Assembly (NCBI GenBank): GCA_920105625.2
Contig: OV050033.1
Coordinates: forward strand, 129,703,821 to 129,767,820
Source of the DNA: Clusia tigrina
Lineage: Eukaryota > Arthropoda > Insecta > Diptera > Clusiidae
Direction: 5' to 3'
DNA length: 64,000 nt
Shown: piece by piece, positions 1-11,829 of the stretch
Layout: every line of letters begins with the position of its first letter
How positions within the stretch are numbered: the stretch's first letter is position 1
The notes under the pieces: model-generated
Database searches by the model: none
The model's input: the letters and a program-made list of their open reading frames with translations, nothing else
What the model was told of the DNA's origin: nothing
Program-made: the position numbers and the translations under genes

Positions 1-44
1 CGAATGCATAGTTAAATGATAATGTATTTGCGTATCGTGCTTTG

Positions 45-1125
45 ACACTTATGGAAGCTGCTTTAGCTCAGAGAAAATTGATTGAGATCTTACTCTATAT
101 CAATGCCATAGTTTGGATTTAGTCAAACGCCAAAGTCCGCCCCTAGAGCGATTATGATTTTTCTAATATAGTATCTATAGGATCTAAGAAAGGGTCCAGT
201 GCAGCTCACATGGCAATACAACATCATCAGTCATCTTATGACTGTGTCTGTGGAAACTGCTGTAGCAACGACGAGTTAGTAGGAATCTTCCATTCTACCT
301 CAACCATAGTTCTACTAAGAGCTCCTCTATATAGCATAATATTTGTCTATGACTTTTACAGCTTAGAATCTATCCGACAAAAAGGGCAGTGAGCAGATAA
401 GAAGGAGCTCACATTCCAGCACATTTGTGTTTTATGTGGAAGCTGCTGTAATGAAGAGGAGTTTGATTGAGGTCTTACGCTCCAACACTAGCATAATTAT
501 CCTCTAAAATGTTTCGTAGCCTCGCTTTAGATCTCTATAAGTGACTTCCATGACCTACAATGGACCTGACGGAGAGGGTCGAATGCGTTTAGGAGTTTAC
601 ATGCCACTGCTTTTGAGTGTCCTTCTCTATCTTCTCTGGAGCTTACTCTTTATCAATGTCATAATTATCCTGTAGGATATTTTGAAGTCTGGCTCTAGAG
701 CATATCTCTTTTAATCACTTTTCTGATCTAGAATCTATCCGACATAAGGAAACGAGTGTACATGGCACTGTATTGTGATATCATTCTTTTACTTCTACCG
801 AAGGTGCTGCAACGAAGAGCAGTAGGAAGCAGTCCTTAAACTTTTACCATTGGGCTGCTATAGAATAGTTTGATACCTGGCTTTAGAGCATATATTATCT
901 AGATGGTCTAATTTGGGAAGAAGAGATTGATGGAAATCTGGATAGAGTTATCACTATCACAGTTTTTTTTAGACTGCTTGAAAGTCTGCCTCTAAATCAT
1001 GTATTTCTCAATGATTTTTGCTACTTGGTTTAGCTTGGGAAGAAAATATTGATTGAGGTATTGTTAGAGTCATGGGTCTGATGTAGAATACTATGAATCC
1101 CGGCTTTAGAGCATGTATTCTTAGT
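45..1125. repeat. Diverged tandem repeat, unit about 190 bp
   Basis: At least five degenerate units recur about every 180-200 bases. Shared landmarks are GAAGCTGCT-like words near 52, 250, 437 and 800, CTAGAGC or TTTAGAGCAT words near 145, 517, 690, 876 and 1100, and TATCCGACA near 370 and 738. No coding frame persists across the units. This is an old satellite-like or tandemly duplicated block. The period was estimated by eye. Confidence 0.55.
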
Positions 1126-1660
1126 TGACTCCTCAGACGTCTAATCCGTATGAGCGAGGCCTTAGAGGAAGCGCTAGACGGGATATATAGATTGGCTGTG
1201 CAGTGGAATAGAGTGGGAGGATGAAAACATGCAGAAAGAGCAGTTGCCCCATATCTGGAGAGGAGAATAGGACAGCCTGCTGTATTCGGCTGGGGACAAA
1301 AAAATCGATAATATCCAATGGGAATGAAAATGAATAAACAATAGAAGACTTTACTCGGCGTATGGTAAACAGGATAGTGCACTTAATCCCAAAAACGTGT
1401 CCACACTACATTATTTGGAAGGGAACTGCATGGTTCACTTGGAAAGATAAAAATATAAATTATTTATCCCACGGAGAATGCAACCTAACTCAAGTTAGGA
1501 TAGGTCACAGTGGCTGTCCGTGAAAGCCATACATATGCAAGGACCTTTCTAAAGCTAGGTGGACATACATTTAAGAGTTGTAATATGGTTCTTTACAAAG
1601 AAAGAGTCCTTAGCGAAATATCTTATGTTCAAATGGTACCCGGAATTTGTCTATAAAACT
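1126..1660. other. Intergenic, nothing recognised
   Basis: There is no supported gene here. The minus-strand open frames between 1008 and 1382 have no recognisable motif and unremarkable composition. Confidence 0.5.
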
Positions 1661-1667
1661 AAACTGT

Positions 1668-1910
1668 TCAATTATTCTGCCAATCTTCAAAACACTTTTC
1701 ATAGTGCGATTTTGGAGTGGTCTTCAGCTCCTCTGATAACTTGAGTCGTGGAAACAGGAAAAAGTCACACGGGTCAGGTGTAATGTTGTTTTCGGTCAAA
1801 TAGTCCTGTACAAGATGAGATATGTAAGCCGATGTATTGCCGTGATGAATAAACCAGGAGCTTTTTCTCCATATACATAATATATTATATAGTACAAAAG
1901 AGTAAACCAT
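1668..1910 (-). pseudogene. mariner (Tc1/mariner) transposase remnant, C-terminal part
   Basis: The minus-strand frame has the mariner signature order: SWFIHHGN (the HxDN-type catalytic motif, here with the Asp changed to Gly), then a Pro/Asp segment, CDFFLFPRLK, and near the end KCFEDWQ. In the family CDFFLFPKLK and FxKCFEDWxxRW are strongly conserved close to the C-terminus. The stretch between the first two motifs is shortened, the second catalytic Asp is replaced, and a stop follows immediately after the WQNN position. It is a 5'-truncated inactive fossil. No terminal inverted repeats were located. A LINE tail fragment abuts its upstream side. Confidence 0.8.
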
Positions 1911-1914
1911 CTCT

Positions 1915-2045
1915 TGTACTAAGACCTTGTCCAGTGCCTCAAACCAGGCATGTCTTTGAGATTGCGATGCATAGGCACAGGAGATGCTCCAATGCTTCTT
2001 TTATGCTCTTCTCCCCACATATCCTGCTCTTGTGGTATGATCAGA
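1915..2045 (-). pseudogene. LINE C-terminal knuckle fragment
   Basis: One minus-strand frame reads GEKSIKEALEHLLCLCIAIS, matching the EHxLCxCPALA knuckle that ends RNase-H-bearing non-LTR polyproteins in flies. It is one of roughly fifteen such pieces in this window. It is too short to assign to a named family. Confidence 0.55.
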
Positions 2046-2130
2046 ATATAAATGATTTAGCCTCGTGATCGTACGAGGTATGGGACAAGGACTTCTACTA
2101 CCACATAAGCTAAGTTTTGGCAATTTGAAT

Positions 2131-2355
2131 TTATAAAATGATACATTCAAAAGAAACTTTTTTCCTTGCATCTTTTTCTATAAATTGATACAAGCAAAGG
2201 AAGCATTTTCCTTGGTCCTTTTTTATAGAATAATACCTGCAAAATGAGTTATTTTTCTTGTCCTTTCTTTTATAGAATAATGCCTGTAAAATGAGCTATT
2301 TTCCTTGCTCCTTCTTTTATAATATGATATCTGGCAAAAAATTTATTTTCCTCTC
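2131..2355. repeat. Five-copy tandem repeat, unit about 47 bp
   Basis: The word TTATAGAATAATGCCTG or a close variant starts at about 2131, 2178, 2223, 2270 and 2318, each followed by a CTTGxTCCTTT tract. Spacing is 46-48 bases. The units are diverged by substitutions and small indels. No coding content is seen. Confidence 0.7.
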
Positions 2356-3249
2356 CACCCCCATGCTGATTCTTATGTGACCGATTACCGTAAACCTTTA
2401 AATAATAGCAACAAAGAACATTCCTGCAGGCACTGGCGCTATCAACCTACAAACTCTTAAAGAGACCACCTCCGTATTAATGTCAAATATTAAAATAAAA
2501 ATTATTAAGATCTATAAACTCCCAACAACCTTAGTCAAAGGCGCTCTCCCATCAATCAGCCGCAGCAGTTGATGTGTTGGCATATATTTTGCGTCATATA
2601 TGAAAGTGTAACGATTTATTATTACATTGATTACTTTAAAGGCAGACAGTGGCGGGACGGCTCCTGGCATGGTGGCGACTGCTCAGGCACAAAGCACAGG
2701 ATAACTATATAATAACAAATTTGACACCACGGTGCGTATACGCAACATTGTGAACGGTGAATAATGGACGTCATTTGAGGCATGAGCAGAGCAAAAATCG
2801 CACACAATAAACAACAGGAAAATCAAAGGTGTGTGTTGCACGAAGTGAGCCCATGAATGTATGAGAATTGATGTGTGCTTGCGAGAGTGTGTGTGTGTGG
2901 ACTGTGTTGTGATGTATCATGGCGAGTGTGAGAGTGGGTGTAGGTATGGTTGAGTATAAAAGCCATAAAAACAGCAGCCGTAGCAATATTTTAGGCGGTA
3001 TACAAGAGGCTGAGTTAAGAAAGAAAGACGCAAAAAAACACCACATGCGAAGAAAAGAAAACGCAAAAACAATTTATAAAATTTCAAAAAAAAAACATTC
3101 ATGCCACCAGTGGCAAAACAACAACAATAAGAACAACATTCATTACTCGCATACCTAGATAAAGACCAGTGTGTGTGAGTGTGTGTGTAAGGATGTGTTC
3201 TTGAAGCATTAAAGCAAGGCTGCTTTTCTGTGCTTTTTCCTATTGTAGG
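2356..3249. other. Intergenic with short GT microsatellites
   Basis: There is no gene signal. Short TG-dinucleotide runs lie near 2887-2900 and 3170-3190. Open frames across them reflect low complexity. Confidence 0.5.
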
Positions 3250-3375
3250 TTTATGCTAGTCGAGTTGTTGTTCTTCTGGTTGTTGTTGTGGGTGTTGTTG
3301 TCGTTCCTCTTGTTGTCGTTTTGCTGTTGCTGTTGTTATTGTTGTCATTCCTCTTGTTGTTATTGTTGCTGCAGC
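3250..3375. repeat. GTT/GCT trinucleotide-rich low-complexity tract
   Basis: Imperfect GTT, GCT and CTT triplets run for about 120 bases. On either strand they give Val/Leu-rich or Asn/Thr-rich artificial open frames. No splice sites or conserved flanks suggest an exon. Confidence 0.7.
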
Positions 3376-3832
3376 TCAACGCGTCTGATTCTGCTGCTGA
3401 TGCTGTGGCATATAGTTTGAAAACGTTTTTTAATAATCCTTCTTTTATGTCTACAAATACAATGCCACTTCTACGTTGATTGACTTTGTGAATTTTCAAT
3501 AAAAATTTCCATTCTTCTTTTGCGTTGTGTTCTTTCCTTTGTTTTCTTATTGCGCAGTCTTTTTCTTTATGGCATACTTTTAGGCAAATGAACTTTAAGA
3601 ATGGCCTTTAAGCCAGAACCACAACTTGGGCCAAGCATCGTCGAAGAAAAATTAATTAACAGGCAGGTTAACAGAAGTAGAGACATGGCCACTATCGGAA
3701 TCATTTCAAGCGGTGCGATAAGGATGGAATGGTATAATTTTAATTATAGAAATATATTGCTGTCTTATCCAGTGACGCCACCGCAATTGTAGGATTTGTT
3801 AAAAGTAGTTGTTCGCACTTCTTGAAATTAGT

Positions 3833-4040
3833 ACGAGGACACTTTGTATGAAAAAGCTACAAGACAACGATGATGTTTTTTTTTTACCTAATGAGTCCAT
3901 GAAGTTCACTTTTGTCTCTGAACTCTGGATAAGTGAACTAGTGCCAGGACGCTTTGTATAAAAAAACAATAACACAACTATGAAGTTTTAGTTTCTAGAT
4001 AATAAGTCCATGGAGTTTCGTTTTGTACCTCATCTCTGGA
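3833..4040. repeat. Two-copy tandem duplication, about 115 bp
   Basis: The segment beginning GAGGACACTTTGTATGAAAAA near 3833 recurs near 3947 as CAGGACGCTTTGTATAAAAAA. Both copies continue through AATxAGTCCATGxAGTT and end with a CTCTGGAT word. The copies are visibly diverged. Confidence 0.6.
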
Positions 4041-4074
4041 TGACAACTGGTATGACAACCAAAGCCATACAGTG

Positions 4075-4240
4075 AGCTGGGAAAGAAGGAGAATTTGGAA
4101 CATCTCCTAATGTGTATGTCCTGCAATATTCAAGAACACTCTTAAACTGCTTGGGATCCAACAAAATGGGACGCTGAAAGACGTCTCAGGAATGGAACTT
4201 CAAGCACTCTTGAGATTCGCTAAAAGCGCTGACATCTACA
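4075..4240 (+). pseudogene. LINE C-terminal tail fragment
   Basis: The plus-strand frame contains KKENLEHLLMCMSC, the knuckle of RNase-H-bearing LINEs, followed in another frame by SGMELQALLRFAKSAD. That resembles the xLLRFAKS segment usually found just before the stop of these polyproteins. At least one frameshift lies between the two parts. It is a short remnant. Confidence 0.5.
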
Positions 4241-4619
4241 AGATACCTACTACAAATCTACGTAGAGAACTGGCTTCATCTGTCAATTCCCAGTTTTGTT
4301 AGGTGATAATTCAACCTGTAAAGCCTTGTTAGACTTCCTGTAATGATTTTTAGATTCATCTTTTTTAATTCCATACAATCTTTGAAACGATTTATGTTAA
4401 AGGTTCCTATAAGAGATTTTGATGGTGATAGCCCCGGTAACTTGTCCCTCTATAGTCTTCATCATTAGTTCTGGTTCGCTTAAGACCTAGAGAAAGGGAT
4501 GAATGATACTTTATTGTGGCTGTCCATGGATACATCATTTAGTCCTTGGTCCCATTGTGGTAACTGTGTCAGCAAATGCGAAATACTGGCTCTGGGAAAA
4601 GGAAATATACTTATTTTTT

Positions 4620-6000
4620 GTTAGGTTAGGTTTTCGTGGCAGTCAGTCTACAGACCAACTCACTTAGGTCACTATGGGTCCATTGCGATACCACCGCGTA
4701 ACACTGCATCTGAAGTTTACTCGGGAAACTTTCTTATTGATGACCCCTTCAGCTCCTAAAGGTCATTTCCCATGTAGTGGAAGCGCATCTTAGCTCTGGG
4801 TATTTGCATAAAAGGTGTCCACGGTTTCTTCTTCCTCCACGTTTCTACGCCTTCTACGGAACTTGCCATGAGGGAGACCAACTCTATATGCATGTGTTGT
4901 AATAAGTCTGTGTCCAGTTACGATACAATATACTACTATTATGTTAAACGATTTGTTGAGTAGGATCAGTGCTATTAACCTGCTTGGACCCATTTTAGGC
5001 TAGACTTGCCTTGCAGTGTTGCAAGTCGGGTCTCATAGCCTTCTAGTATTTGCATACTTCATGTATTCTATTTTTAGTGGGATTGTTTAGGTGGCTAGGG
5101 GTATCCCTGCCTATTGCTCTGGGCTTATGTTTTGTAGATACCTGGTGCCTGGTCTGCCCAGTTCATCGGGTACACAATTTCCCTAAATATTTCTACTCCC
5201 AGGGAGCCAGCTCAGGTGCACGACATTCTCGGTGAGGATGCTCTGCAGTGTAGGGCAGTTGTTGAGTGTGGATGTGCACTTAGAGGCGTTTGTATTGCGG
5301 ACTGGTTATAAGTGTAAATACTGATCTCCTTATAGGGTTTTAGGTTGCTTTAGGTTGGAGTGGCAGCAAAAAGCACACTCAGGCACAAATAATGGCCCAT
5401 TGTGATACCACGGATGAGGCGCTGCACACGTACTAACCACCTAAGCCGAATATAGTGAGCGCCTATGGAGGACTCCTTTAAGGGTAACGCATCCACTTTA
5501 AGCCAGACGTCTGCCCGACTGATTGCAGTTAGTTCAGCTTGGGAGACTCTGCACTGGTCGTGCAGCTGGTCCAATCGGTGAAGGTTCAACTTTTACAGTC
5601 AACTCCGCTTCCGACTTTGTGATTGATTTTAGAGCCGTCCTTATAGAAAATTGCTGTTTGTTCGGCTTTCTCCGGAAGATTGTGGTCTGGGTATTACCAT
5701 CGTGTAGGAATTCTTGTACTGAAGCAGTTTTGTTGACGGTGGTTTGGGAATGTGAAAGTCGAATTCCTCCATTCTAAAGGGGAAGTTGTCAAAGATTTTG
5801 GCAAGACCGATGGAGCAATTGTGTTGAGTTGCGTTCGTCGAGGATATCTAAGGGCCAAATCTTTAATATGGTTTCCGAGGCATTAGTGGGTGTTGTTCTG
5901 AAGGCTCCTCTTATAATTAGAGCTCCCATTCTCTGAACAGTCTTATACTTATCTTCTCCCATACCTTGCTTTAGTCTGTTCTCTATAGAAAAGTAGCCCA
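4620..6000 (-). mobile_element. Degraded RNase-H-bearing LINE fragment (R1/I-type-like)
   Basis: Reading on the minus strand: near 5990-5800 a reverse-transcriptase C-terminal segment (KTVQRMGALIIRGAFRTTPT, a conserved thumb-adjacent motif). Near 5589-5450 an RNase-H remnant (SQAELTAIS). Near 4990-4800 the knuckle region with EEEETVD, broken by a one-base shift just before HLLCKYPEL. Near 4620-4700 a 3' untranslated part ending in AACCTAACCTAAC on the element strand. The same 3' segment recurs at 31128 and 46384. The order matches a LINE C-terminus with internal losses. The family is inferred from motifs only. Confidence 0.65.
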
Positions 6001-6934
6001 CATTTCATAATAAAATAAGCCAATTAGGAATATACCCACCAAGGACAAGGAACAGGATGCATGAAAAGTAATTTAATGTCGGTCAAATGTTAATTGTTTG
6101 ATATGAGAAAATTCAGTCCAATGGAATGAAAGGGTGACCTCAACGTGGCAGATGAAATCTGATAAATATTTAAGTCCACTTTAAGTTGCCTCCCGCACAG
6201 CTGAACCGCTTCCTAAGTAAACCGGTATTGCCTTTCCCTGTTTTATGTGCTAATAAAAGTAGGCAATTAACGCATATGTCATCGGTGATGGACACTTAGG
6301 AGCTGCACACCTGTTTATATGTTCATGAGGAGTATTTGGAGTATGTGCTTGGTTTTAGGCATTTCTGTTGCGCTGTATTTGTTGTTATTTTAATACAACA
6401 CCTTTTCCGGTGTATTTACCTGTGCCAGCTTAGTCCAAAGTTATTGTTTACTGTGGCTCTGGGCCTAAAAGCAAAATTATGTTTGCCAGGAGGACACAGT
6501 ACAACACAGCAGAGCAATGGAGCGGAGAGGAGAGGATAGCAGAGGAGAGTTGAATGTAGCATAGAAACTGAGCTTTATTAAATAATAAAAAGGTCAGGTG
6601 TCAATTATTTAGTGAAATTTTTGGGCTTCCATTTGCACACTCACCTCTCATACGGGACACTAATGCCAGTCAAAATGTGATCGTCTTCTTTATTGATAGT
6701 CAAATTAGGAGTGCTGCTTAAAGTGACTTGCATAGAGCTCGATTTGGAACACAGGTATGTGGATGTGGTGGGTGTGTTAGTGTGTGGGTATGTAGTTGTG
6801 TTTGCGTTTGCGGATGAGTGAATATGTGGTTGTGTGGGTATGAGAATTGACATACCTCCTTGACCCTGCCGTTAAGACATCAGCGAGGCAAAGGATCAAA
6901 CATTAACGGAAATCAACTGCTAATGATGGCTTCA
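6001..6934. other. Intergenic, no gene recognised
   Basis: This stretch holds a purine-rich GGAGAGGAGAGG patch near 6500-6550 and TG-rich sequence near 6745-6845. No frame with recognisable motifs was found. Confidence 0.5.
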
Positions 6935-7175
6935 TAAATAGGGTCCTATTCACCCACAACTTAACACTTTGCAATGTTGCACTATTTTATTGAACATCCT
7001 GTACAGTAAAACTCGTCTCTTAACGGGAGAACCTTTTAATTCCTTGATAAACAGGTTCCTATTCACCAACAACTTTTCACTTTCCAAATTTTGTACTATT
7101 TTATTGAGCATCCAATAAACTAAAACTCGCCTCTAAATAGTAGAACCTGATTGTACATTGATAAACAGGGTTCTG
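6935..7175. repeat. Tandem duplication, unit about 115 bp, 2+ copies
   Basis: ATAAATAGGGTCCTATTCACC at about 6935 recurs as ATAAACAGGTTCCTATTCACC near 7044, with a partial third start near 7162. Shared words inside are CACTTTxCAA, ACTATTTTATTGA and AAAACTCG. A CTTC/CCTTG-rich low-complexity run follows to about 7300. Confidence 0.65.
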
Positions 7176-7504
7176 CTTCCTTGCTTGTTTGCTTCCTTGC
7201 ATCCTTGTATCCTTGCTTCCTTTCTTCCTTGTTTTCTGCGTTCCATTTACATCCTTGGTTCCTGGCGCCCTTGCTTCCTTCCTTGCTAAAGAAATCAAAG
7301 GCGGCGTTGCACAATTTTGTCTCGACTTCACAGTCCCACTTTTAACAAAATCGAGGATATGAATTCCTCCCAGGGCATGGCTTTTCAATGCTTATTTCTA
7401 CGTATTATTTAATTTGAGTCAACGGCATCAGTTTCTGTACCAGACTTTATAATAATAATTAAAATATAAAAAAATATATTTTTTTATGTTTGTTCATGAC
7501 ATGG

Positions 7505-7870
7505 TGGGTTAGGGATCCCCCTTGATACACGGGGTGGACGTGCCCAATGCCATATCCTTAATAGCCATAAAATGAGTTGAGGAACGTAACATTGTTTATA
7601 ATGATTATTTATTTACTTATCTAAACACAGTTTAAACTTAGATACAACTTTTTATGTTCAGTGTACCAACCAAGTATGAGCAAATTCTTGCCTTAATCTG
7701 ATGGCATTTTCACTACAGACAATTTATTTTCTACCTAAAGAAATTCTCTTCTTCAAGTCTTTAACTGAAACTAGGCCGTGTAAGTAATATTTTATGCTAC
7801 TCACATTATCCTTTTTGTGTTTTCCTCTTAATCTAAGATTTCATACACCTACGCAATTAAGAGAAGTTTC
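7505..7870. repeat. Dispersed repeat, copy 1 of a pair
   Basis: About 360 bases are similar in the same orientation to 14885-15240. Shared words include GCCCAATGCxATATCCTTAAT, AAACACAGTTTAAA, GGCATTTTCAC, CAxTTTATTTTCTACCTAAA and GTGTxAGTAATATTT. No coding motif is seen. It may be a non-autonomous element or an old segmental duplication. Confidence 0.65.
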
Positions 7871-8700
7871 TAAAGTGGCCCTTGGTATTTGCACAGCAGA
7901 CCCCCAGAGAGGCCTAGGCCGCCTTCGTCAGAGCTGAGCTGAAATCCAAATACGAGAACGAACGAAATTTAAAATACAATTTATTAAAGCAAAACGCTTA
8001 TGCGACTTAAACAATATTAATGGCCAACAAAGTAGCAGAACACTTCACCTAAATCATCACGAAATGAACAACAACATAATAGAACCGCAGAATAGAACAG
8101 AATGAAAATTACGTATTCCCGCCGACTTGACGGAGGGACAAATTTTATTGTCGCATATAAAATAATCCGCTTTGTTTGTCATTCATTCTGCCGGCTCAGC
8201 TGCCAAACAAATAAATTTGCTAAAAAATTTCAACTCAAACTAAAATGTTCGCGGGCCTCAGCAACAGTGAGAAAAGTGTGGTAGACGCGTCGCTTTTCTT
8301 ACATTACATAATGCGCACGGGAGGGGGCTTAAATCAACGTCGGAGGCGGGATGGGAAAATTAATATGAATATTGATTGTGTTTGGCAAATAGGAAAAATT
8401 ATAATAATATTAATAGGAGAAAAAATCAATCAAATCACATCCTTGATTTGGGGTTCACAATTTGTGCCAGCTTGATGATGGAACGAAAGAGTTCACTTCA
8501 CCAGTTGGACAAATATGCGCGGGTTAATAAGAAGATGAAAATAGGCAGTGACAAACTAAACTTATAAACCCTTCAAGACTAAGTACTAAGGTATCACGTA
8601 ACTGGTAGGAGAATCGAGTTTCATATACCTAACATGAGTGATGATCGAGCCTTTACATACGAATCATGTCATTTACATACCAATTAAACGGATCATCATT
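7871..8700. other. Intergenic, no gene recognised
   Basis: The open frames at 8102-8567 lack recognisable motifs, start context or splice structure. No repeat structure is obvious. Confidence 0.45.
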
Positions 8701-8704
8701 TAGC

Positions 8705-8860
8705 CGGGCCATCAAGCGGAGTCAAGAGTAACACAGCGGGTCTAGAATAACACAAATATAGATCTAGAGTAGCATAGCGGTTGCTAGAGAAACACATTAG
8801 AGTCTGGAATAACACAACTTCAGATCTAGAGTATCAGGTTTCTAGAGTAATATAAATGCC
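8705..8860. repeat. Irregular TCTAGA-centred repeats
   Basis: TCTAGAGTAxCAxA or TCTAGAATAACACA words recur about every 25-30 bases (near 8740, 8763, 8790, 8815, 8835, 8850). The units are diverged, and the array boundary is uncertain. Confidence 0.45.
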
Positions 8861-9329
8861 GGGAAGCATTATAAGCCTTCATAAGTCTTCACAGCTCTTC
8901 ACCAACTTTAAGAAAATATTCGACAGGGGCAAAGGAGATCTCGACAATGGCGATGCTGGTGGGCAGGATATGAAAGGTGGTTGAATTACAAAATTAAACG
9001 GAGACTTTGAACATCACTTATAGTGTTTAAACGAGGGGTTTAGAGTACATTATGAAAGGTTGTTGGGAGCTACAGAGTACCTTGATTACCATTAACTTTA
9101 ATTGTTTGTTTCAGTTCGTAAGTAAAATAATAATTAGAAAATATAAACAGAACAATCATTTTCAAAGTCTTCATTGAAGTGGGCAGAACACTGAGGGACA
9201 CGAAAAGTAGTTGTTCACCAATCTTTAACGATGCCTTTCAACAACAATTGTAATAGTAATAAGGGGAAGTGTGTGAATCAGCGATTTGAATTGGTTGTTT
9301 CATTAAGTAAGCAAAGGAATATTTAGAGC
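8861..9329. other. Intergenic, nothing recognised
   Basis: No gene, RNA or clear repeat was recognised. Confidence 0.4.
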
Positions 9330-9334
9330 AGGAC

Positions 9335-9570
9335 TCTGTTGACATCTTCCAAAAATGTTGTGTGGGGTGTAGCAAATGCGGGGAAATAGACTCCAAGGAA
9401 ACCCTTGAACATCTCTTATGTTTTTGTCTTTCGATAGCTAGACACGCTTAAAGTACTTGGGGCTCCTTGGTTTGGGGACGTAAAGCAGTTTCCACCCTGG
9501 GAATGGCTCCATTTCTAAGGCTATCAAAAAACCCATCCCCATTAAATAATCTCCGCTTCCGCGAGTCCTA
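9335..9570 (+). pseudogene. LINE C-terminal knuckle fragment
   Basis: The plus-strand frame reads CGEIDSKETLEHLLCFCLSIA, i.e. C-x8-ETxEHLLCxC, the terminal knuckle of RNase-H-bearing fly LINEs, then a stop. A degenerate downstream part resembles the short tail seen at 4075-4240. It is inactive and about 230 bases long. Confidence 0.6.
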
Positions 9571-9660
9571 AATGGACACTCATCTGGTAACTACGATATA
9601 AGGAACCTTGCAGGTATATGCGTGGCCTATTTGGTCAGCCAGTAAAACCTAACATTAGGG

Positions 9661-10301
9661 GATAATACGAGTATGTGAAATTTTATCTATATTAATATGC
9701 TTGAATCAACATCAAAATTATATTTAGAACTGAAGAACTGTTTATGATGAACAGGTCCTACCAGTCGGGTCCGAAGAAGAAGATACATACAGTTAACCTA
9801 GCCTAACCTTGATTAAACTATCCTTCAGGAGTAACAAGAGCATTCCATTTCTGGTTTGATTGAAGTTCCATAGAGAAGTAACAAGAACAAAATATCCTTA
9901 CACAGTGTGATTGAACTATCATTCAGAATTATCCAGGACATACTCGTAGCCAGGTTCATATTGAAATCACAGCAGTTTACCACGCTATAAATCGGCGAGT
10001 CAGGCCGGTTTCTTTTGGTATCACAATGAGTCTTTAATTATGCTTAAGAGAGGTTTCATGAAGAAGGCTGTCACACCAACCTAAGAAAAGCCACTCAATA
10101 GTCATCATGGAGTGTGTTTAAAAATAATTATAAAGAGGAGGAAATTAAAGGATTGGAAATTTTATAATAGTAACTTCAATGTCTGTACTACCAAATTATA
10201 CTACTACTGCACTATACTCGTACTATAATGTTTCTATAATAACATACTAATTGCGCCCACTGTTTGTTCGAAGCGGAGGAATATTTTTGAGTGTCACTGT
10301 A
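9661..10301. other. Intergenic left flank of the RTE-like LINE
   Basis: No gene is recognised. The last part (10120-10240) is related to 14130-14370: both contain CAATGTCTxTACTACCA, ACTACTGCACTA and TACTATAATGTTxCTATA words. That makes it an empty-site relative of the small insertion at 14224. Confidence 0.45.
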
Positions 10302-10312
10302 ATGTTAGATTT
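10302..10312. repeat. Target-site duplication, left copy (ATGTTAGATTT)
   Basis: This 11-base word is repeated exactly at 13698-13708. It sits directly against the (ATG)n tail of the minus-strand LINE, so it marks the 3' junction. Confidence 0.85.
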
Positions 10313-10340
10313 CATCATCATCATCATCATCATAATTGGC
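10313..10340 (-). repeat. 3' terminal (ATG)n tail of the LINE
   Basis: Six or so CAT/ATC triplets on the plus strand form the 3' end of the element on the minus strand, in place of a poly(A) tail. A trinucleotide tail next to a target-site duplication is characteristic of RTE-like elements. Confidence 0.8.
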
Positions 10341-10356
10341 GTACAACCATTTCTGA

Positions 10357-11744
10357 TCATTGCCGCGTTATCAGCCTTCGCCAGTCGTCTCTGCTTCGCG
10401 CACGCTGGCGCCAATTGGAAACACCAAGTGCAGCCAGGTCCTCTTGAACTTGGTCCTTCCAACGTAGTGGTGGTCTCCCCCTCCTGCGTCCGCCACCCGG
10501 CGGCATCGATTCAAATACTTTTTTCGCCGGAGCACTTTCATCCATTCGCACAACATGCCCAGCCAGCGCAGCCGCTGTGTTTTAATGCGCTGAACTATAT
10601 CAATGTCGGCGTACAGCTCATACAGCTCGTTGTTCCATCTGATTCGATAGTCTCCGTAGACGCATATAGGACCATAGATCCTTCGAAGAATTTTTCTCTC
10701 GAACGCCCCCAAAGCTCGCTCATCGTTGTTTGTCATCGTCCAGGTTTCGGCACCATAAAGCAGGACGGGAAGGATGAGGGCTTTGTAGAGCGTAATTTTT
10801 GTTCGTCGAGAGAGGGCTCTGCTTGTCAATTGCCTACTGAGCCTAAAGTAACACCTGTTGGCAAGAGTGATTCTTCGCTTGATCTCCTTGCTGACATCGT
10901 TCGTGGTGTTGATGCTGGTTCCCAGATAAACGAAATCCTTCACAACTTCAAAGTTGTAGTCGCCAACAGTGACGTGGTGTCCAAGACGCTGAGACTCTTT
11001 GTGTGTTGATACCAAGTACTTCGTTTTGTCCTCGTTCACCGCTAAACCCACTCGTCTCGCTTCTCGCTCCAAGCCGGAAAATGCAGCACTCACGGCGCGG
11101 CTGTTATGGCCAATGATGTCAATATCATCAGCATACGCTAGTAACATGACACTCTTGTGGAAGATAGTGCCTGTGCGATATAGAACTGCTGCACGTACGA
11201 TTTTTTCCAACATTAGATTGAAGAAAACACACGATAAGGCGTCACCTTGTCTGAATCCTCGCTCAGTAACAAACTGCTCGGACAAGTCATTACCGATTTT
11301 AACTGAGCCAGTGGTGGTGCTTAGCGTCATTTTGCACAGCTGAATTAGCTTAGCAGGGACGCCAAATTCAGACATAGCGGCGTACAGTTGACTCCTTACG
11401 GTGCTGTCGAATCCGGCTTTGAAATCGACGAAAAGGTGGTGTATGTCAATCTGCTTCTCTAGGGTTTTCTCCAGGATTTGGCGTAGTGTGAACATTTGGT
11501 CAATGGTGCCTTTTCCAGGTCTGAAGCCACACTGATAAGGCCCAATCCGTTCATTGGCGATGGGCTTCAGCCTTTCACAGAGTACGCTCGACAGGACCTT
11601 ATATGTGATGTTCCGAAGGCTGATCCCGCGGTAATTGGCACAGATTGCCGGATCACCCTTCTTGTGGATTGGGCAGAGCACACCTAAGTTCCAGTTGCTA
11701 GGCATGCATTCCTCCGACCATATTTTGCAGATGAGCTGGTGCAT
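10357..11744 (-). pseudogene. LINE reverse transcriptase (RTE-like), frameshifted
   Basis: The RNA-dependent DNA polymerase of the element. From 11744 the frame shows the early RT block (LCPIHKKGDP, ANYRGISL), motif A (FVDFKAGFDS, about residues 105-114), the RQGDALSC block (about 165-172), motif C (YADDIDI, about 204-210) and the thumb (LYKALILPVLLYGAETW). Both catalytic Asp positions are kept. After the RLRWLG word the frame goes out of phase: the expected C-terminus, starting RMDESAPAKKVF and containing GRRRGRPPLRWKDQ, continues in another frame from about 10551 to 10357. A single missing base near 10556 explains this. The start at 11744 is arbitrary, because RT sequence continues upstream to about 11840 in the same frame. 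Confidence 0.85.
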
Positions 11745-11829
11745 GCGTTTTGTGAACTCATCGCCGCCAGCCTTGAATAGCTCCGCTGGTATACCTACAG
11801 CTCCGGCGGCTTTGTTGTTTTTGAGCCGC

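Noticed and set aside
10251..11009. Plus-strand open frame of 252 codons
   Set aside because: It is antisense to the LINE reverse transcriptase and has no recognisable motif. The minus-strand frame carries the RT signature.
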